A DNA stretch of 64,000 nt, from assembly GCA_900314855.1 (NCBI GenBank), contig OMWZ01000001.1:62001-126000 (forward strand). The letters run 5' to 3'. The translations under genes were made by a program, and so were the position numbers. Source of the stretch: an uncultured Selenomonadales bacterium. Lineage in GTDB: Bacteria > Bacillota > Negativicutes > Acidaminococcales > Acidaminococcaceae. A model generated the notes under the pieces. It was given only the letters and a program-made list of their open reading frames with translations, did no database searches and had not been told where the DNA came from. Shown piece by piece: positions 36,045 through 45,547 of the stretch (its first letter is position 1; each line of letters starts with the position of its first letter).

Positions 36045-37043
36045 ATGAAGAAGTTGTGGTGGCTGTGCTGCCTCGTCGTCTTGGCCGCGGGTCTGGCGGG
36101 AGGCTGCGGGAAGCAGATCGACGAGGCCCATACGGTAGTCCTTTACAGTGACTTGGACGAGACCTTTGTCCAGGCCTTGTTGGACGGCTTCAATGGCCGC
36201 TCCGATGGGAAGGACAAGGTCCTAGTGCGCCTGGCAAAAAAGGATAGCGACCCGGCCCAGGCCGACGTCTTGCTGGCCGGAACGGCCCGCCTCCAGCAGC
36301 TGGCGGCGCAGGGAGGACTCCAGCCCGTCAAATCCGAGACGGGGGACCGGCTGCCGGCGGCGCTGCGGGATCCACGGGACTTGTGGATTGGGGCCTTTTA
36401 CGATCCCGTGGTCCTGCTGGTGAACCAGGCCTACTCCCGGGAACTGGGCCAGGAAAACCTGGAACACTGGATGGATTTGACGACCCTGCCGACCGCGCGG
36501 ATTGCCATGGAAAACCTGACCAATTCCCCGTCGACAAAACATTTTCTGGCAGCCCTGTCGTCCCGTATGGGACAGGATGCCTGCCTGGCGTACTTCCGCG
36601 AACTGCGTCCCCAGATCCAGCAGTTCGCCAAGTATCCCATCAGCCCCGTGCGGATGGCTGCCACGGGGGACGCGGATGTCGCCATTACCCGGCGCAGCCA
36701 GGTCTTCAAATATTTACAGAACGATTTTCCTGCCTATGCCCTGATTCCCAAGGAAGGCACGCCGGTGGACCTGTATGGCGTGGCCCTGGCAAAAGGCAGT
36801 GCCAAAGGGAAAGAGGCGGCCCGTTTTATGGACTGGCTCCTTCAGGATCCGGAAGCCCGGACGGTCCTTGTCACGGCGCGAAGCGGGTTCCTTCCCGTCC
36901 TGCCCCAGGGACGGAGCGGTCCTGTGACAGATTCCGATACCCTTTGGTTGAATACCTTCTATAAAGGACAGGACGCCGTGGATCGGCTGGCCAATCTTTG
37001 GATGAAGGAAATACGGATTGATGCCCCGGAGGTAACGAAGTGA
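36045..37043 (+). CDS. extracellular solute-binding lipoprotein, orphan
   Basis: A 332-residue binding protein with a lipoprotein signal ending LAGG-C21. It has the periplasmic binding fold of the iron/polyamine/thiamine group: VVLYSDLDETFVQALLDGF at the N-terminus, GAFYDPVVLLVNQ, and the terminal GKEAARFMDWLLQDPEA with ARSGFLPVLP, as in Fe(III)-type ABC binding proteins. No permease or ATPase gene is near, so either the transporter is elsewhere or it has another role. Its stop overlaps the GTG of rimO. The ligand is unknown. Confidence 0.82.
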   Translation: MKKLWWLCCLVVLAAGLAGGCGKQIDEAHTVVLYSDLDETFVQALLDGFNGRSDGKDKVLVRLAKKDSDPAQADVLLAGTARLQQLAAQGGLQPVKSETGDRLPAALRDPRDLWIGAFYDPVVLLVNQAYSRELGQENLEHWMDLTTLPTARIAMENLTNSPSTKHFLAALSSRMGQDACLAYFRELRPQIQQFAKYPISPVRMAATGDADVAITRRSQVFKYLQNDFPAYALIPKEGTPVDLYGVALAKGSAKGKEAARFMDWLLQDPEARTVLVTARSGFLPVLPQGRSGPVTDSDTLWLNTFYKGQDAVDRLANLWMKEIRIDAPEVTK

Positions 37044-38434
37044 AATTAGGAATGGTCAGCCTTGGCTGCCCGAAGAATCTCGTCGATTCCGAGGTCATGC
37101 TGGGCGTTATCGCGAAATATGACGTTGAAATCACGAATGACCCCGCTGAAGCGGATGTCATCATTGTCAATACCTGTGCTTTTATTGAAACGGCTAAACA
37201 GGAGTCCATCGACAGCATCCTGTCCATGGCGCGCTACAAGGAGGACGGGCCCTTGCGCAAGCTGATTGTGACGGGCTGCCTGGCCCAGCGCTACGCCGAA
37301 GATCTGTATCGGGAAATGCCGGAAGTCGACGCCCTGGTGGGGACGAACGTCTTCAAGGACATCGACGGCGTCTTGTCCCGCGTGCTGGCAGGCCAGCGCG
37401 TACTTCATCTGCAGGCAGGAGACTGGACCGAAGGCCCGGCCGAAATCCTACCGGCACGGAAGGGCGGGGAAGACGGGGAAGTTCGGCCTGGCGGTGTGGC
37501 GCCGGACCCCCGCCAATTGTCCGGCAACGCGTACAGTGCCTACCTGAAAATCGCCGAAGGCTGCAACAACCGCTGCTCTTACTGCGCGATTCCCCTGATT
37601 CGGGGGCCCTACGTCAGCAAACCCTATGAACAGGTACTGGCGGAGGCCAAGGACCTGGCATCCCGCGGGGTCAAGGAACTGATTGTCGTAGCCCAGGATA
37701 CGACCGTCTACGGTGCGGACCTGTATGGCCGCCTGCGCCTGGCGGAACTGCTCCGCGACCTGAATGACATTGCCGGCATCCGCTGGATCCGCGTCCTGTA
37801 TCTGTACCCGAATACCTTTACGGATGAACTGATAGAAGCATTCGCGACGCTGCCCAAAGTCTGCCATTACGTGGACATTCCGCTTCAACACGGCAGTGAA
37901 CGGCTGCTGCAGGCGATGAATCGGCACGACAGCATGGCCCACACCCGGGAATTGCTGGCCAGGCTGCGCCGCCGTATCCCGGACATCGTCATCCGCACGA
38001 CCTTTATTGTCGGTTTCCCCGGGGAAACGGAGGAGGATTTCGAGGCATTGAAGCGTTTCGTGGAAGAACAGCGCTTTGAAAACGCCGGTGTCTTTATGTA
38101 TTCCCGCGAAGAGAATACGGCTGCGGCTGCCATGCCGGACCAGGTGTCGGAAGAAGTCAAGGAAGACCGGTATAATGAATTGATGGCAATCCAGGCCGGA
38201 ATTTCGGAAGAACTCCACCAGGACCTGGAGGGGAAGGAGCTGGAGGTCCTCGTCGAAGGATATAATGAAGATGGGGAGAATCTGGCCGAAGCCCGTTCGT
38301 ACAGGGAGGCGCCGGATATTGACGGCATGATTTATGTGGAAAACGCGCCGGGACTCCAGCCCGGTGATTTTATCCGCGTTCGTGTCGACCAGGGATTCGA
38401 CTACGACGTCGTGGCCTTGCGCGTCGATGCCTGA
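37040..38434 (+). CDS. rimO: ribosomal protein uS12 methylthiotransferase
   Basis: A radical SAM enzyme that methylthiolates the conserved aspartate of ribosomal protein S12. The 464-residue protein has the N-terminal UPF0004 domain (KLGMVSLGCPKNLVDSE with its cluster cysteine, VNTCAF, TGCLAQRY), the radical SAM core with C175-x3-C179-x2-C182 in EGCNNRCSYCAIP, and a C-terminal TRAM domain (LEVLVEGYNEDG to the end). The GTG start overlaps the preceding stop and has CCGGAGG upstream. The SLGCPKNLVDSE signature is typical of RimO rather than MiaB. Confidence 0.95.
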   Translation: MKLGMVSLGCPKNLVDSEVMLGVIAKYDVEITNDPAEADVIIVNTCAFIETAKQESIDSILSMARYKEDGPLRKLIVTGCLAQRYAEDLYREMPEVDALVGTNVFKDIDGVLSRVLAGQRVLHLQAGDWTEGPAEILPARKGGEDGEVRPGGVAPDPRQLSGNAYSAYLKIAEGCNNRCSYCAIPLIRGPYVSKPYEQVLAEAKDLASRGVKELIVVAQDTTVYGADLYGRLRLAELLRDLNDIAGIRWIRVLYLYPNTFTDELIEAFATLPKVCHYVDIPLQHGSERLLQAMNRHDSMAHTRELLARLRRRIPDIVIRTTFIVGFPGETEEDFEALKRFVEEQRFENAGVFMYSREENTAAAAMPDQVSEEVKEDRYNELMAIQAGISEELHQDLEGKELEVLVEGYNEDGENLAEARSYREAPDIDGMIYVENAPGLQPGDFIRVRVDQGFDYDVVALRVDA

Positions 38435-38512
38435 GCCGGACCGGCAGGGTGCCCGCGGCGGGGGAAGGGAATATCCGCTGGGGCCGCGTTGGGGAAGAAA
38501 AGAGGGTGTGCC

Positions 38513-39877
38513 ATGCGGGTCGAAGTGATTACGACAGGAACTGAATTGCTGCTGGGCGAAATTGTCAATGAGAACTTCGTGTATCTCGCCCGGGAGTTAA
38601 ACAACCGTGGGTTTGACGTGCTGTACCAGACCACCGTCGGGGATAACCCGGAGCGTCTTCGCGAAGCCCTGCGTATTGCCGCGGGGCGGGCAGATCTCGT
38701 CCTGACGTCGGGCGGGTTAGGGCCGACGCGGGGAGACATTACGAAGGAAGAGGTGGCAGCCTACTGCGGCGCGCCCCTCTACATGAACCTGGAAGTGTGG
38801 AACCATATCCAGGAACTCTTGTCCCGGCGCAACACGTGTCCGGCCAGCAACAACGACAAACAGGCCTTGGTCCCGAGCGGCGCCTATGTGCTGAAAAACG
38901 AGGTGGGAACGGCGCCGGGATTGGTCCTGAAGGATGCCGGCGGTACGGTGTTCGTGCTGCTGCCGGGACCGCCCTACGAACTGCGGTATCTTTGCGAACA
39001 GGAACTGTTCCCGTATCTGGAAAAAGAGTACGGACAGCTGGGCATCATCAAGTCTCACACCTTGAAAGTACGTACTTTGGGAGAGTCACGCGTAGCCGCT
39101 CTCCTGGATGACCTGATTGTAAACCAGACCAATCCGACCATTGCCTTGTACGCCCGCCACGGGGAAATCCTCGTACGCCTGACGGCGAAAGCCCCGTCTG
39201 CCGTGGAAGCCGATGCCCTCATCGCGCGGGCCCAATACGCCATCGAAGGCCGCATCGGCCCCTATGTATACGGGTACGACGACGACAGCCTGGCCGAAGT
39301 GCTGGGACGTAAGCTGCAGGAGCAGGGGAAGCAGATCGCGTTTGCCGAATCCTGTACGGGCGGCTTGGCGACGAGTCTCATGACCGATGTCCCCGGCAGT
39401 TCGGGGTACGTCAAGGGATCCGTCATTTCCTATACGAATGAAGTGAAGCGAGGCGTCCTGAACGTGAGCAAAACGGACCTGGACCGCAAAGGGGCCGTCA
39501 GCCCCGAAGTGGCCCGGGAGATGGCCGAAGGTGTCCGGGAACGGCTCGGCGCCGGGTACGGTGTGGGAATCACGGGCCTGGCCGGTCCGGGCGGCGGGAC
39601 CAAAAAGAAGCCTGTCGGTCTGGTCTATGTGGCCGTGGCAGACCAGGACGGTACCTGGTGCCGGGAGTTCCGATTCAGCGGCAGCCGGCAGCAGATTAAG
39701 CTGCGGGCGGCCATGGCCGCCATCGGCCTTGCCTACGACCGGATGCAGGGACATCTGGAAGCAACGGAAGAGGATCGGAAAGCCACGGAACAATCGCGTC
39801 GCAAGAAGGAAAAAGCGACAGAACGAGAAGAAAAGAGAAGCAAACGGCAGCTGGAAGCCGATGGAGGAGAAAAATGA
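38513..39877 (+). CDS. cinA: CinA-family protein (NMN amidohydrolase / MocF-like)
   Basis: A two-domain protein of 454 residues. The N-terminal molybdopterin-binding-like domain (residues 1-170: VEVITTGTELLLGEIVN, LTSGGLGPTRGD) is the COG1058 ADP-ribose pyrophosphatase-like part. The C-terminal NMN deamidase domain has FAESCTGGLATSLMTDVPGS and GITGLAGPGGGTKKKPVG. Residues from about 410 form a very charged Glu/Lys/Arg tail not usual in the family. ATG 38513 has AGAGGGTG upstream. Its TGA overlaps the helicase start (ATGA). In Firmicutes cinA often lies between rodZ/pgsA and recA; here rimO and a helicase flank it. Confidence 0.92.
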   Translation: MRVEVITTGTELLLGEIVNENFVYLARELNNRGFDVLYQTTVGDNPERLREALRIAAGRADLVLTSGGLGPTRGDITKEEVAAYCGAPLYMNLEVWNHIQELLSRRNTCPASNNDKQALVPSGAYVLKNEVGTAPGLVLKDAGGTVFVLLPGPPYELRYLCEQELFPYLEKEYGQLGIIKSHTLKVRTLGESRVAALLDDLIVNQTNPTIALYARHGEILVRLTAKAPSAVEADALIARAQYAIEGRIGPYVYGYDDDSLAEVLGRKLQEQGKQIAFAESCTGGLATSLMTDVPGSSGYVKGSVISYTNEVKRGVLNVSKTDLDRKGAVSPEVAREMAEGVRERLGAGYGVGITGLAGPGGGTKKKPVGLVYVAVADQDGTWCREFRFSGSRQQIKLRAAMAAIGLAYDRMQGHLEATEEDRKATEQSRRKKEKATEREEKRSKRQLEADGGEK

Positions 39878-41463
39878 CACTAACGACAGAAAATTTTGGC
39901 GAACTGGTATTGGAAAAACGGGTCGTCACGGCCCTGAAGGACATGGGCTTTGAAGAACCGTCGCCGATTCAGCGCCAGGCGATTCCGCTGCTGCTGGAAG
40001 GGAAAGACATTATCGGCCAGGCCCAGACCGGCACAGGCAAGACGGCCGCGTTCGGTATCCCGATCGTGCAGGGCATTGAAGACCATCGCCATATCCAGGC
40101 CCTGATCCTGAGCCCGACGCGGGAACTGGCTATCCAGGTCGCCGAGGAAATCGGCAACATTGGCCGCGCGAAACGAATCCGTGCAGTGCCGGTCTACGGC
40201 GGACAGCCGATCGAACGGCAGATCCGGGCCCTCAAGAGTGGGGTTCCGATTGTCATCGGCACGCCGGGCCGCCTGCTCGACCATATCCACCGCGGGACCA
40301 TCAAGCTGGATCATGTGCGCTATCTTGTCCTGGACGAAGCCGATGAAATGCTGGACATGGGATTCATCGACGATATGGAGGAAATCCTGGAACATGTGCC
40401 GGCCGCACGCCAGACCATGCTTTTTTCCGCCACCATGCCCCGTCCTATCCTGAGCCTGACCAAACGCTATATGCGGGCGCCCCAGATGGTGACGGTCAAC
40501 AAGGAAGAAATCACGGTTCCCCTGATCGAGCAATATTACTTCGAAACGAGGGACAAGGTCGAAGGAGTGGCCCGCCTGCTGGATGCGGGCATTGACGGCA
40601 AAATGATTATTTTCTGCCGGACGAAGCGGGGCGTCGACGATCTGGTGGCGGCCCTGGGCAGCCGGGGGTACATTGCCGACGGCCTGCACGGAGATTTGAG
40701 CCAGACCCAGCGCGACCGCGTCATGAAGAAATTCCGCGAAGGGCGCCTGGACATCCTTATTGCTACGGACGTCGCCGCCCGCGGCCTCGACGTGGACAAT
40801 GTCCAGTACGTCATCAACTACGACATTCCCCAGGATCCGGAAAGCTATGTCCACCGCATTGGCCGCACGGGCCGTGCGGGGAATACGGGCGTCGCTCTGA
40901 CCTTTATCCTGCCCCGGGAATTCCGTCAATTGAAACTGATTGAACGGGTAGCCCGGACCCGCATCCGCCGGCGGGAGCTGCCGACGACGACAGATGTCCT
41001 GGAACACCAGCGCGAGCAGATCTTGTCGAAGATGCAGAGCCTTCTGGAAATGGATGACTATGCCGATTATATGCCGATCGTTACGGCCCTGGGCAAGGAA
41101 TATGAGCTGGAAGAAATCGCCGCGGCGGCCTTGAAACTGATGCAGGAAGGAAACAAGGCCCTGGAGATCAAGGAAGAGCAGACCACGCTGAGCGACCTGG
41201 CCCATACGGGAGGCAGCCCTGGTATGGTGCGCTTTTTCCTCAATGTCGGCCGCAACCAGAAAGTGACCGTGCCGGATTTGGTCCGCACGATTTCCAAGGA
41301 AGCGGAGATTCCGGCCCGTTCCATCGGCCTGATCAATATCTTCGACAAATTCTCCTTCGTCGAGGTTCCGGAAAACGTAGCGGAGCGTGTCTTGGCAGTG
41401 ATGCACAAAAACAGCATCCGCGGTTATAAAGTCAATATCGAACCGGCCCGCATCCGCAAATAA
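39874..41463 (+). CDS. DEAD-box RNA helicase with DbpA-like C-terminal domain
   Basis: An ATP-dependent RNA helicase of 529 residues. The Q motif is FEEPSPIQRQAI, Walker A is AQTGTGKT (50-57), the DEAD box D154-E-A-D157, SAT is in MLFSATMP, and motif VI is HRIGRTGRAG. After the helicase core a helical region leads to a DbpA-type RNA-binding fold (about residues 450-529: VRFFLNVGRNQKVTVPDLV, SIGLINIFDKFSFVEVP). This layout fits CshA/DeaD/DbpA-type helicases that act on ribosomes and in the degradosome, the latter probably with RNase J or PNPase. The exact orthologue is uncertain. It is coupled to cinA by a 4-base overlap. Confidence 0.93.
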   Translation: MTLTTENFGELVLEKRVVTALKDMGFEEPSPIQRQAIPLLLEGKDIIGQAQTGTGKTAAFGIPIVQGIEDHRHIQALILSPTRELAIQVAEEIGNIGRAKRIRAVPVYGGQPIERQIRALKSGVPIVIGTPGRLLDHIHRGTIKLDHVRYLVLDEADEMLDMGFIDDMEEILEHVPAARQTMLFSATMPRPILSLTKRYMRAPQMVTVNKEEITVPLIEQYYFETRDKVEGVARLLDAGIDGKMIIFCRTKRGVDDLVAALGSRGYIADGLHGDLSQTQRDRVMKKFREGRLDILIATDVAARGLDVDNVQYVINYDIPQDPESYVHRIGRTGRAGNTGVALTFILPREFRQLKLIERVARTRIRRRELPTTTDVLEHQREQILSKMQSLLEMDDYADYMPIVTALGKEYELEEIAAAALKLMQEGNKALEIKEEQTTLSDLAHTGGSPGMVRFFLNVGRNQKVTVPDLVRTISKEAEIPARSIGLINIFDKFSFVEVPENVAERVLAVMHKNSIRGYKVNIEPARIRK

Positions 41464-41502
41464 GCGGCGGTCCGGTGTGCCCGTGAGGCACAGGAGGTTC
41501 CC

Positions 41503-43323
41503 ATGCGTGAGATCCTGGGCAAGACCGATGGTTTGAAAAATACGATAGTCACAGCTCTCGAACAGCTGTACGATCTGGAAATCCCCGATTGGCAGGTCCT
41601 AACGGAAGAGGGGCTGGCCCGTATGGCGGCGATTACGGCGGCTATCAATCGGGAAGTGAATATCTATGTGGACCGCCATGGAAAGGTGGTCAGCGTGGCC
41701 GTCGGGGACAACGGGTCCGTGACCTTGCCCGATGTGGACACGCGTCGGGGCCGCAACCGTCTCTGCGGCATCCGTTGCATCCACACCCATCCCGGCGGGG
41801 ACGAACGGCTGAGCGGCGTCGATTTGTCGGCCCTGCGGAACAACCGCTACGATTTGATGGCCGCCATCGGCGTGAACGAGGCCGACCCGACCCGGTCGCG
41901 GATGGATTTCGCGATTATTACGGGCCGGGATCAAAACGAAAGCTTTGAGGTGCAGGAATACGGACCTGTCACGGCTGCCAATCTGGAAGACCTCTTTTTC
42001 CCGAACCTGGTAAAGACGTCGGAGAAACTGCTGGCCCAAGGGGACGGAACGGAAAAGAACACGGATGACCGGCAGGAACGGGCTATTCTCATCGGCATGG
42101 AGTACGGCCGGCCGGGCCGCACCCTCTGGACTTCGGAAGATTCCTTGGAAGAACTGCGGCAGCTGGCTAAGTCGGCCGGCGCCGACGTGGTGGCTGTGTT
42201 TAACCAAAAACGGCCGAAACCGGATCCGGGCTTTTTTATCGGCCGGGGGAAGGTGAGGGAACTGGCCCTCTTCGCCCAGCAGGAAGATATCGATATGGCT
42301 GTCTTTGACGAAGAATTGTCGCCGGCCCAAGAGCGGAATCTGGAACGGGCCCTGGGCATCAAGGTCCTGGACCGGACGGCGCTCATCCTGGATATTTTCG
42401 CCCAGCGCGCCCAGACAAACGAAGGCAAACTGCAGGTCGAACTGGCACAACTCCAGTACTCCCTGCCGCGCATCATGGGGCAGGGCTTGACTTTATCCCG
42501 CCTGGGCGGCGGGATCGGGACGCGTGGTCCTGGGGAAACGAAACTGGAAACGGATCGCCGGGTTATCCGGGACCGCATTGCCTATCTGAAGGGATGCATC
42601 GAAAAAGTTTCCAATGTGCGGCAGCTGCATCGTTCCAACCGGACGCGGAGCCGCGTGCCGATTATCAGCCTGGTGGGATATACCAACGCGGGCAAATCGA
42701 CCTTGCTCAATACGCTGACGAAGTCCGATGTTTATGCCCAGGACCAGTTGTTCGCCACGTTGGATCCGACGACACGGCAGCTGGAATTGCCGGACAAGCG
42801 GGAAGCGATCCTGACGGATACGGTCGGGTTCATCCAGCGCCTGCCGCACCAGCTGGTGGCGGCCTTCAAGTCCACGCTGGAAGAAACACTGGAGTCGGAC
42901 TTGCTTCTGCACGTCATCGACGTGAGCCATCCTTTGTACAAGGAGCAAAGCGCGGCGGTCTATCAGGTCCTGGAAGAAATCGGGGTCCGGGATAAGCCGA
43001 TTGTGACGGTCTATAATAAGACCGATAAATTGCCGGAAGACAGCGCCCTGGCCGCCAAGCTGTCCGGGGAGCCGGGGAGCGTCTGCATTTCCGCGCGGCT
43101 GGGTCTGGGCTTGGATCGGCTGCTGGGCCTTGTGATGGAACATCTGCGGATGAAATCCGTCGAAGTGACGCTCGTTATTCCTTATGCGGAATCGGCGAAG
43201 GCGGCCCGTCTGCACACGTTGGGTACTGTCCTTGCGGAAGAGTACGGCGCCGAAGGGACGGAGCTGACCATCCGCCTCGATGTGGAAGAGGCCGCCCGCT
43301 GGCAGGACTATCTCAAAAAATAA
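41503..43323 (+). CDS. hflX: GTPase HflX with additional N-terminal JAB-like domain
   Basis: HflX binds the 50S subunit and splits stalled or hibernating ribosomes. At 606 residues it is much longer than the usual 410-430. Residues from about 195 are canonical HflX: the N-terminal domain (GADVVAVFNQKRPKPDPG, FFIGRGKVREL), a helical linker and the G domain with GYTNAGKST (392-400), DTVGFIQRLPHQ and NKTD. The extra residues 1-190 contain IHTHPGGDERLSGVD (about 91-105), matching the HxHP-x6-SxxD metal motif of JAB/JAMM and RadC proteins. A ynbB-like gene follows 27 bases later, the order also seen in Bacillus. Confidence 0.93.
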   Translation: MREILGKTDGLKNTIVTALEQLYDLEIPDWQVLTEEGLARMAAITAAINREVNIYVDRHGKVVSVAVGDNGSVTLPDVDTRRGRNRLCGIRCIHTHPGGDERLSGVDLSALRNNRYDLMAAIGVNEADPTRSRMDFAIITGRDQNESFEVQEYGPVTAANLEDLFFPNLVKTSEKLLAQGDGTEKNTDDRQERAILIGMEYGRPGRTLWTSEDSLEELRQLAKSAGADVVAVFNQKRPKPDPGFFIGRGKVRELALFAQQEDIDMAVFDEELSPAQERNLERALGIKVLDRTALILDIFAQRAQTNEGKLQVELAQLQYSLPRIMGQGLTLSRLGGGIGTRGPGETKLETDRRVIRDRIAYLKGCIEKVSNVRQLHRSNRTRSRVPIISLVGYTNAGKSTLLNTLTKSDVYAQDQLFATLDPTTRQLELPDKREAILTDTVGFIQRLPHQLVAAFKSTLEETLESDLLLHVIDVSHPLYKEQSAAVYQVLEEIGVRDKPIVTVYNKTDKLPEDSALAAKLSGEPGSVCISARLGLGLDRLLGLVMEHLRMKSVEVTLVIPYAESAKAARLHTLGTVLAEEYGAEGTELTIRLDVEEAARWQDYLKK

Positions 43324-43350
43324 CAGAAAGCAAAAGGTGACACGAAGACA

Positions 43351-44640
43351 ATGTTGATTTCCGAGCGCGAAGGCGCTATCTCTTTTACAGACCTGGAAAA
43401 GTACGCCATGGACAAAGTGGCGCGGCAAAATCACTATTATGAAGAAATCGCGTTTTACAATACTCATAGGGTCGTCGATGCCTTTCGTTCGAACATGGTT
43501 TCGGATTATTATCTGAAGCCAACGACAGGGTATGCCTACGGGGATGTGGGACGGGATAAACTGGACGAGATTTTCGCGGATATTTTCCACGCCGAAGCCG
43601 CCCTGGTGCGGCCCCAGTTCGTATCGGGCACTCACGCCCTGGCCGTGGCCATGCTGGGCAACCTGCGTCCTGGCGACGAAGTTATTGCCGCCACGGGAAC
43701 GCCGTATGACACCATGCAGACCATCATCGGCATTCCCCATGCGGAACGGGGCTCCCTCATCGACTTGGGAATCCATTATAAGGAAATCAAGATGCGCGGA
43801 AACCGGATTAACATCCGTGCCGTCCGTGAAGCTATGACGGAACGCACCCGGATGATCCACATCCAGCGCTCCTGTGGGTACAGCAATGTGCGCGAAACCC
43901 TGGATGTCGCTTCCATCGGCGCCCTGATCAAATCCATTAAACGGGCCCGCCCGGATGTTATCTGCTTTGTCGACAATTGTTACGGGGAATTCACGGAAAA
44001 AATCGAACCGACGGACGTAGGGGCGGATCTGATGGCCGGGTCCCTGATCAAAAATCTCGGCGGCGGCCTGGCTCCCACAGGCGGTTACATTGTGGGGGAC
44101 AAAAGACTGGTCTACAATGCAGCCTGCCGGCTGACCGTACCAGGCTTGGCAGGGGAGATGGGCGCCACCCTGGGTGATACGGCGCGCGAGATTTACCAGG
44201 GCCTTTTCCTGGCTCCTCATGTCGTTATGCAGGCTGTCAAGACGGCAATCTTTGCTGCGGCTATTTTTGAACGGTTGGGGTACGATGTAAAGCCGGCGTC
44301 GGACATCCTGCGCCATGATATTATCCAGTGCATCACCCTTGGCACGCCGGAAAAGCTGAAAAAGTTCTGCCAGGCCGTACAGGCCAATTCTCCTGTCGAT
44401 GCCCACGTTGTTCCCGTACCAGGCGAACTTCCCGGGTATGCCGATCCTATTATTATGGCGGCGGGGACCTTCGTTCAGGGCGCTTCGATTGAACTGAGCT
44501 GCGACGGTCCCATGCGCGAACCGTATAACGTGTACCTTCAGGGCGGTCTGACCTATGAGCACGGGATGCTGGCCATGATGGAAGCGGCACGGATTCTGGG
44601 AAAAGCCGGGGAAAACCATGGCATCTATACTCCGATTTGA
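43351..44640 (+). CDS. PLP-dependent methionine gamma-lyase-like protein (YnbB, aluminium-resistance family)
   Basis: A 429-residue fold-type I PLP protein of the YnbB family, annotated in databases as methionine gamma-lyase or aluminium-resistance protein without firm biochemistry. The PLP lysine is K234 in GSLIKNLGGGLAPTGG. Other signatures are QFVSGTHALAVAMLGNLRPGD and ICFVDNCYGEFTE, whose aspartate would contact the PLP ring. It sits directly behind hflX, a widely conserved Firmicute pairing (ynbA-ynbB), and ends at a bidirectional terminator facing lexA. Whether it cleaves methionine is unproven. Confidence 0.88.
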   Translation: MLISEREGAISFTDLEKYAMDKVARQNHYYEEIAFYNTHRVVDAFRSNMVSDYYLKPTTGYAYGDVGRDKLDEIFADIFHAEAALVRPQFVSGTHALAVAMLGNLRPGDEVIAATGTPYDTMQTIIGIPHAERGSLIDLGIHYKEIKMRGNRINIRAVREAMTERTRMIHIQRSCGYSNVRETLDVASIGALIKSIKRARPDVICFVDNCYGEFTEKIEPTDVGADLMAGSLIKNLGGGLAPTGGYIVGDKRLVYNAACRLTVPGLAGEMGATLGDTAREIYQGLFLAPHVVMQAVKTAIFAAAIFERLGYDVKPASDILRHDIIQCITLGTPEKLKKFCQAVQANSPVDAHVVPVPGELPGYADPIIMAAGTFVQGASIELSCDGPMREPYNVYLQGGLTYEHGMLAMMEAARILGKAGENHGIYTPI

Positions 44641-44748
44641 GGAAGTGGAGCGCCTAAACGGGGAAAAGAGATGCCCGCTGAAGCGGAAAGACTTCTAAAA
44701 CCATCAAAACAATGTCTAAATGACATCATAATGATGCAAAACAGTTTT

Positions 44749-44795
44749 AAAAAGAAGGGCAGTCCTGAACGGGGACTGCCCTGTTTCTTTGTTAT
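44749..44795. terminator. bidirectional terminator between the ynbB-like gene and lexA
   Basis: AGGGCAGTCC pairs with GGACTGCCCT across a 7-base loop. T-rich sequence follows on the plus strand. On the minus strand the stem is followed by TCTTTTT. It serves both convergent genes. Confidence 0.85.
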
Positions 44796-44823
44796 TTTGG
44801 GAGATAGGGAGAAGCCGGGAGAT

Positions 44824-45501
44824 TTACATCATGCGGTAGACACCGATGACTTTGCCGATGACTTGGATATTGTCCGTACCGACAATGTCATTGTATTTTT
44901 CGTTTTCCGGATGCAGGCGGATCTTTGTCAGGTCCTTAAAGTAACGTTTGACCGTCGTGTGGGAACCGTCCACGTCATCGTTGAGGAGGGCGACGACGAT
45001 ATCGCCGTTATTGGCGTAATTCTGCTTGCGTACGATCAGGTAGTCATGGTTCAGGATACCGGCATTCACCATGCTGTCGCCATTGACGGAAAGCATGAAC
45101 ACATCGTCGGAAGTACCAATCAAATCCAGGGGAATGGGGTAGGTCTCTTCGATATTTTCCACGGCCAGGATGGGCTTGCCTGCCGTGACGGTTCCCACGA
45201 GGGGCACGGGGACGACAGACTTGTTGCGCCAGGAAGAATCCTGCTTCAGTTCGATGGCACGGGGTTTCGCGGAATCCCGCTGGATAAAGCCCATGGTCTG
45301 CAGGTTTCGCAGATGATTGTGGACGCTGGCTGTCGATGACAGGCCGATGGCCTTGCAGATCTCCCGAACCGACGGCGGATATCCTTTTTCCATGGAATAC
45401 GAACGGATGTACTGCAGCACTTGACGCTGGCGTTCCGTCAACATCTCTTCTGTATAGATACCATCGAAGTCCTCGGGAATCATATTCTTATGTCTGCCCA
45501 T
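44824..45501 (-). CDS. lexA: LexA repressor
   Basis: SOS-response repressor that cleaves itself when stimulated by RecA filaments. The 225-residue protein starts at ATG 45501 with CGGAGG 8 bases upstream; a longer frame would run through the promoter and is rejected. The N-terminal winged helix covers about residues 20-85 (TERQRQVLQYIRSYSMEKGY, AIGLSSTASVHNHLRNL). The self-cleavage bond is A107-G108 in VGTVTAGKP, and the catalytic dyad is S143 (NGDSMVNAG) and K185 (HTTVKRYF). A LexA box overlaps its promoter, so it represses itself. Confidence 0.97.
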   Translation of the reverse strand: MGRHKNMIPEDFDGIYTEEMLTERQRQVLQYIRSYSMEKGYPPSVREICKAIGLSSTASVHNHLRNLQTMGFIQRDSAKPRAIELKQDSSWRNKSVVPVPLVGTVTAGKPILAVENIEETYPIPLDLIGTSDDVFMLSVNGDSMVNAGILNHDYLIVRKQNYANNGDIVVALLNDDVDGSHTTVKRYFKDLTKIRLHPENEKYNDIVGTDNIQVIGKVIGVYRMM

Positions 45502-45547
45502 GTGCAAAACCTCCGGAAGTTTGTCATAAAACGTACTCTTTGCTTCG

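Noticed and set aside
32858-36046. A 1062-codon open frame on the minus strand opposite ftsK, rodZ and the YgiQ gene
   Set aside because: It is a composition shadow of GC-rich genes. The translation is low-complexity without motifs, and the plus strand has three well-supported genes.
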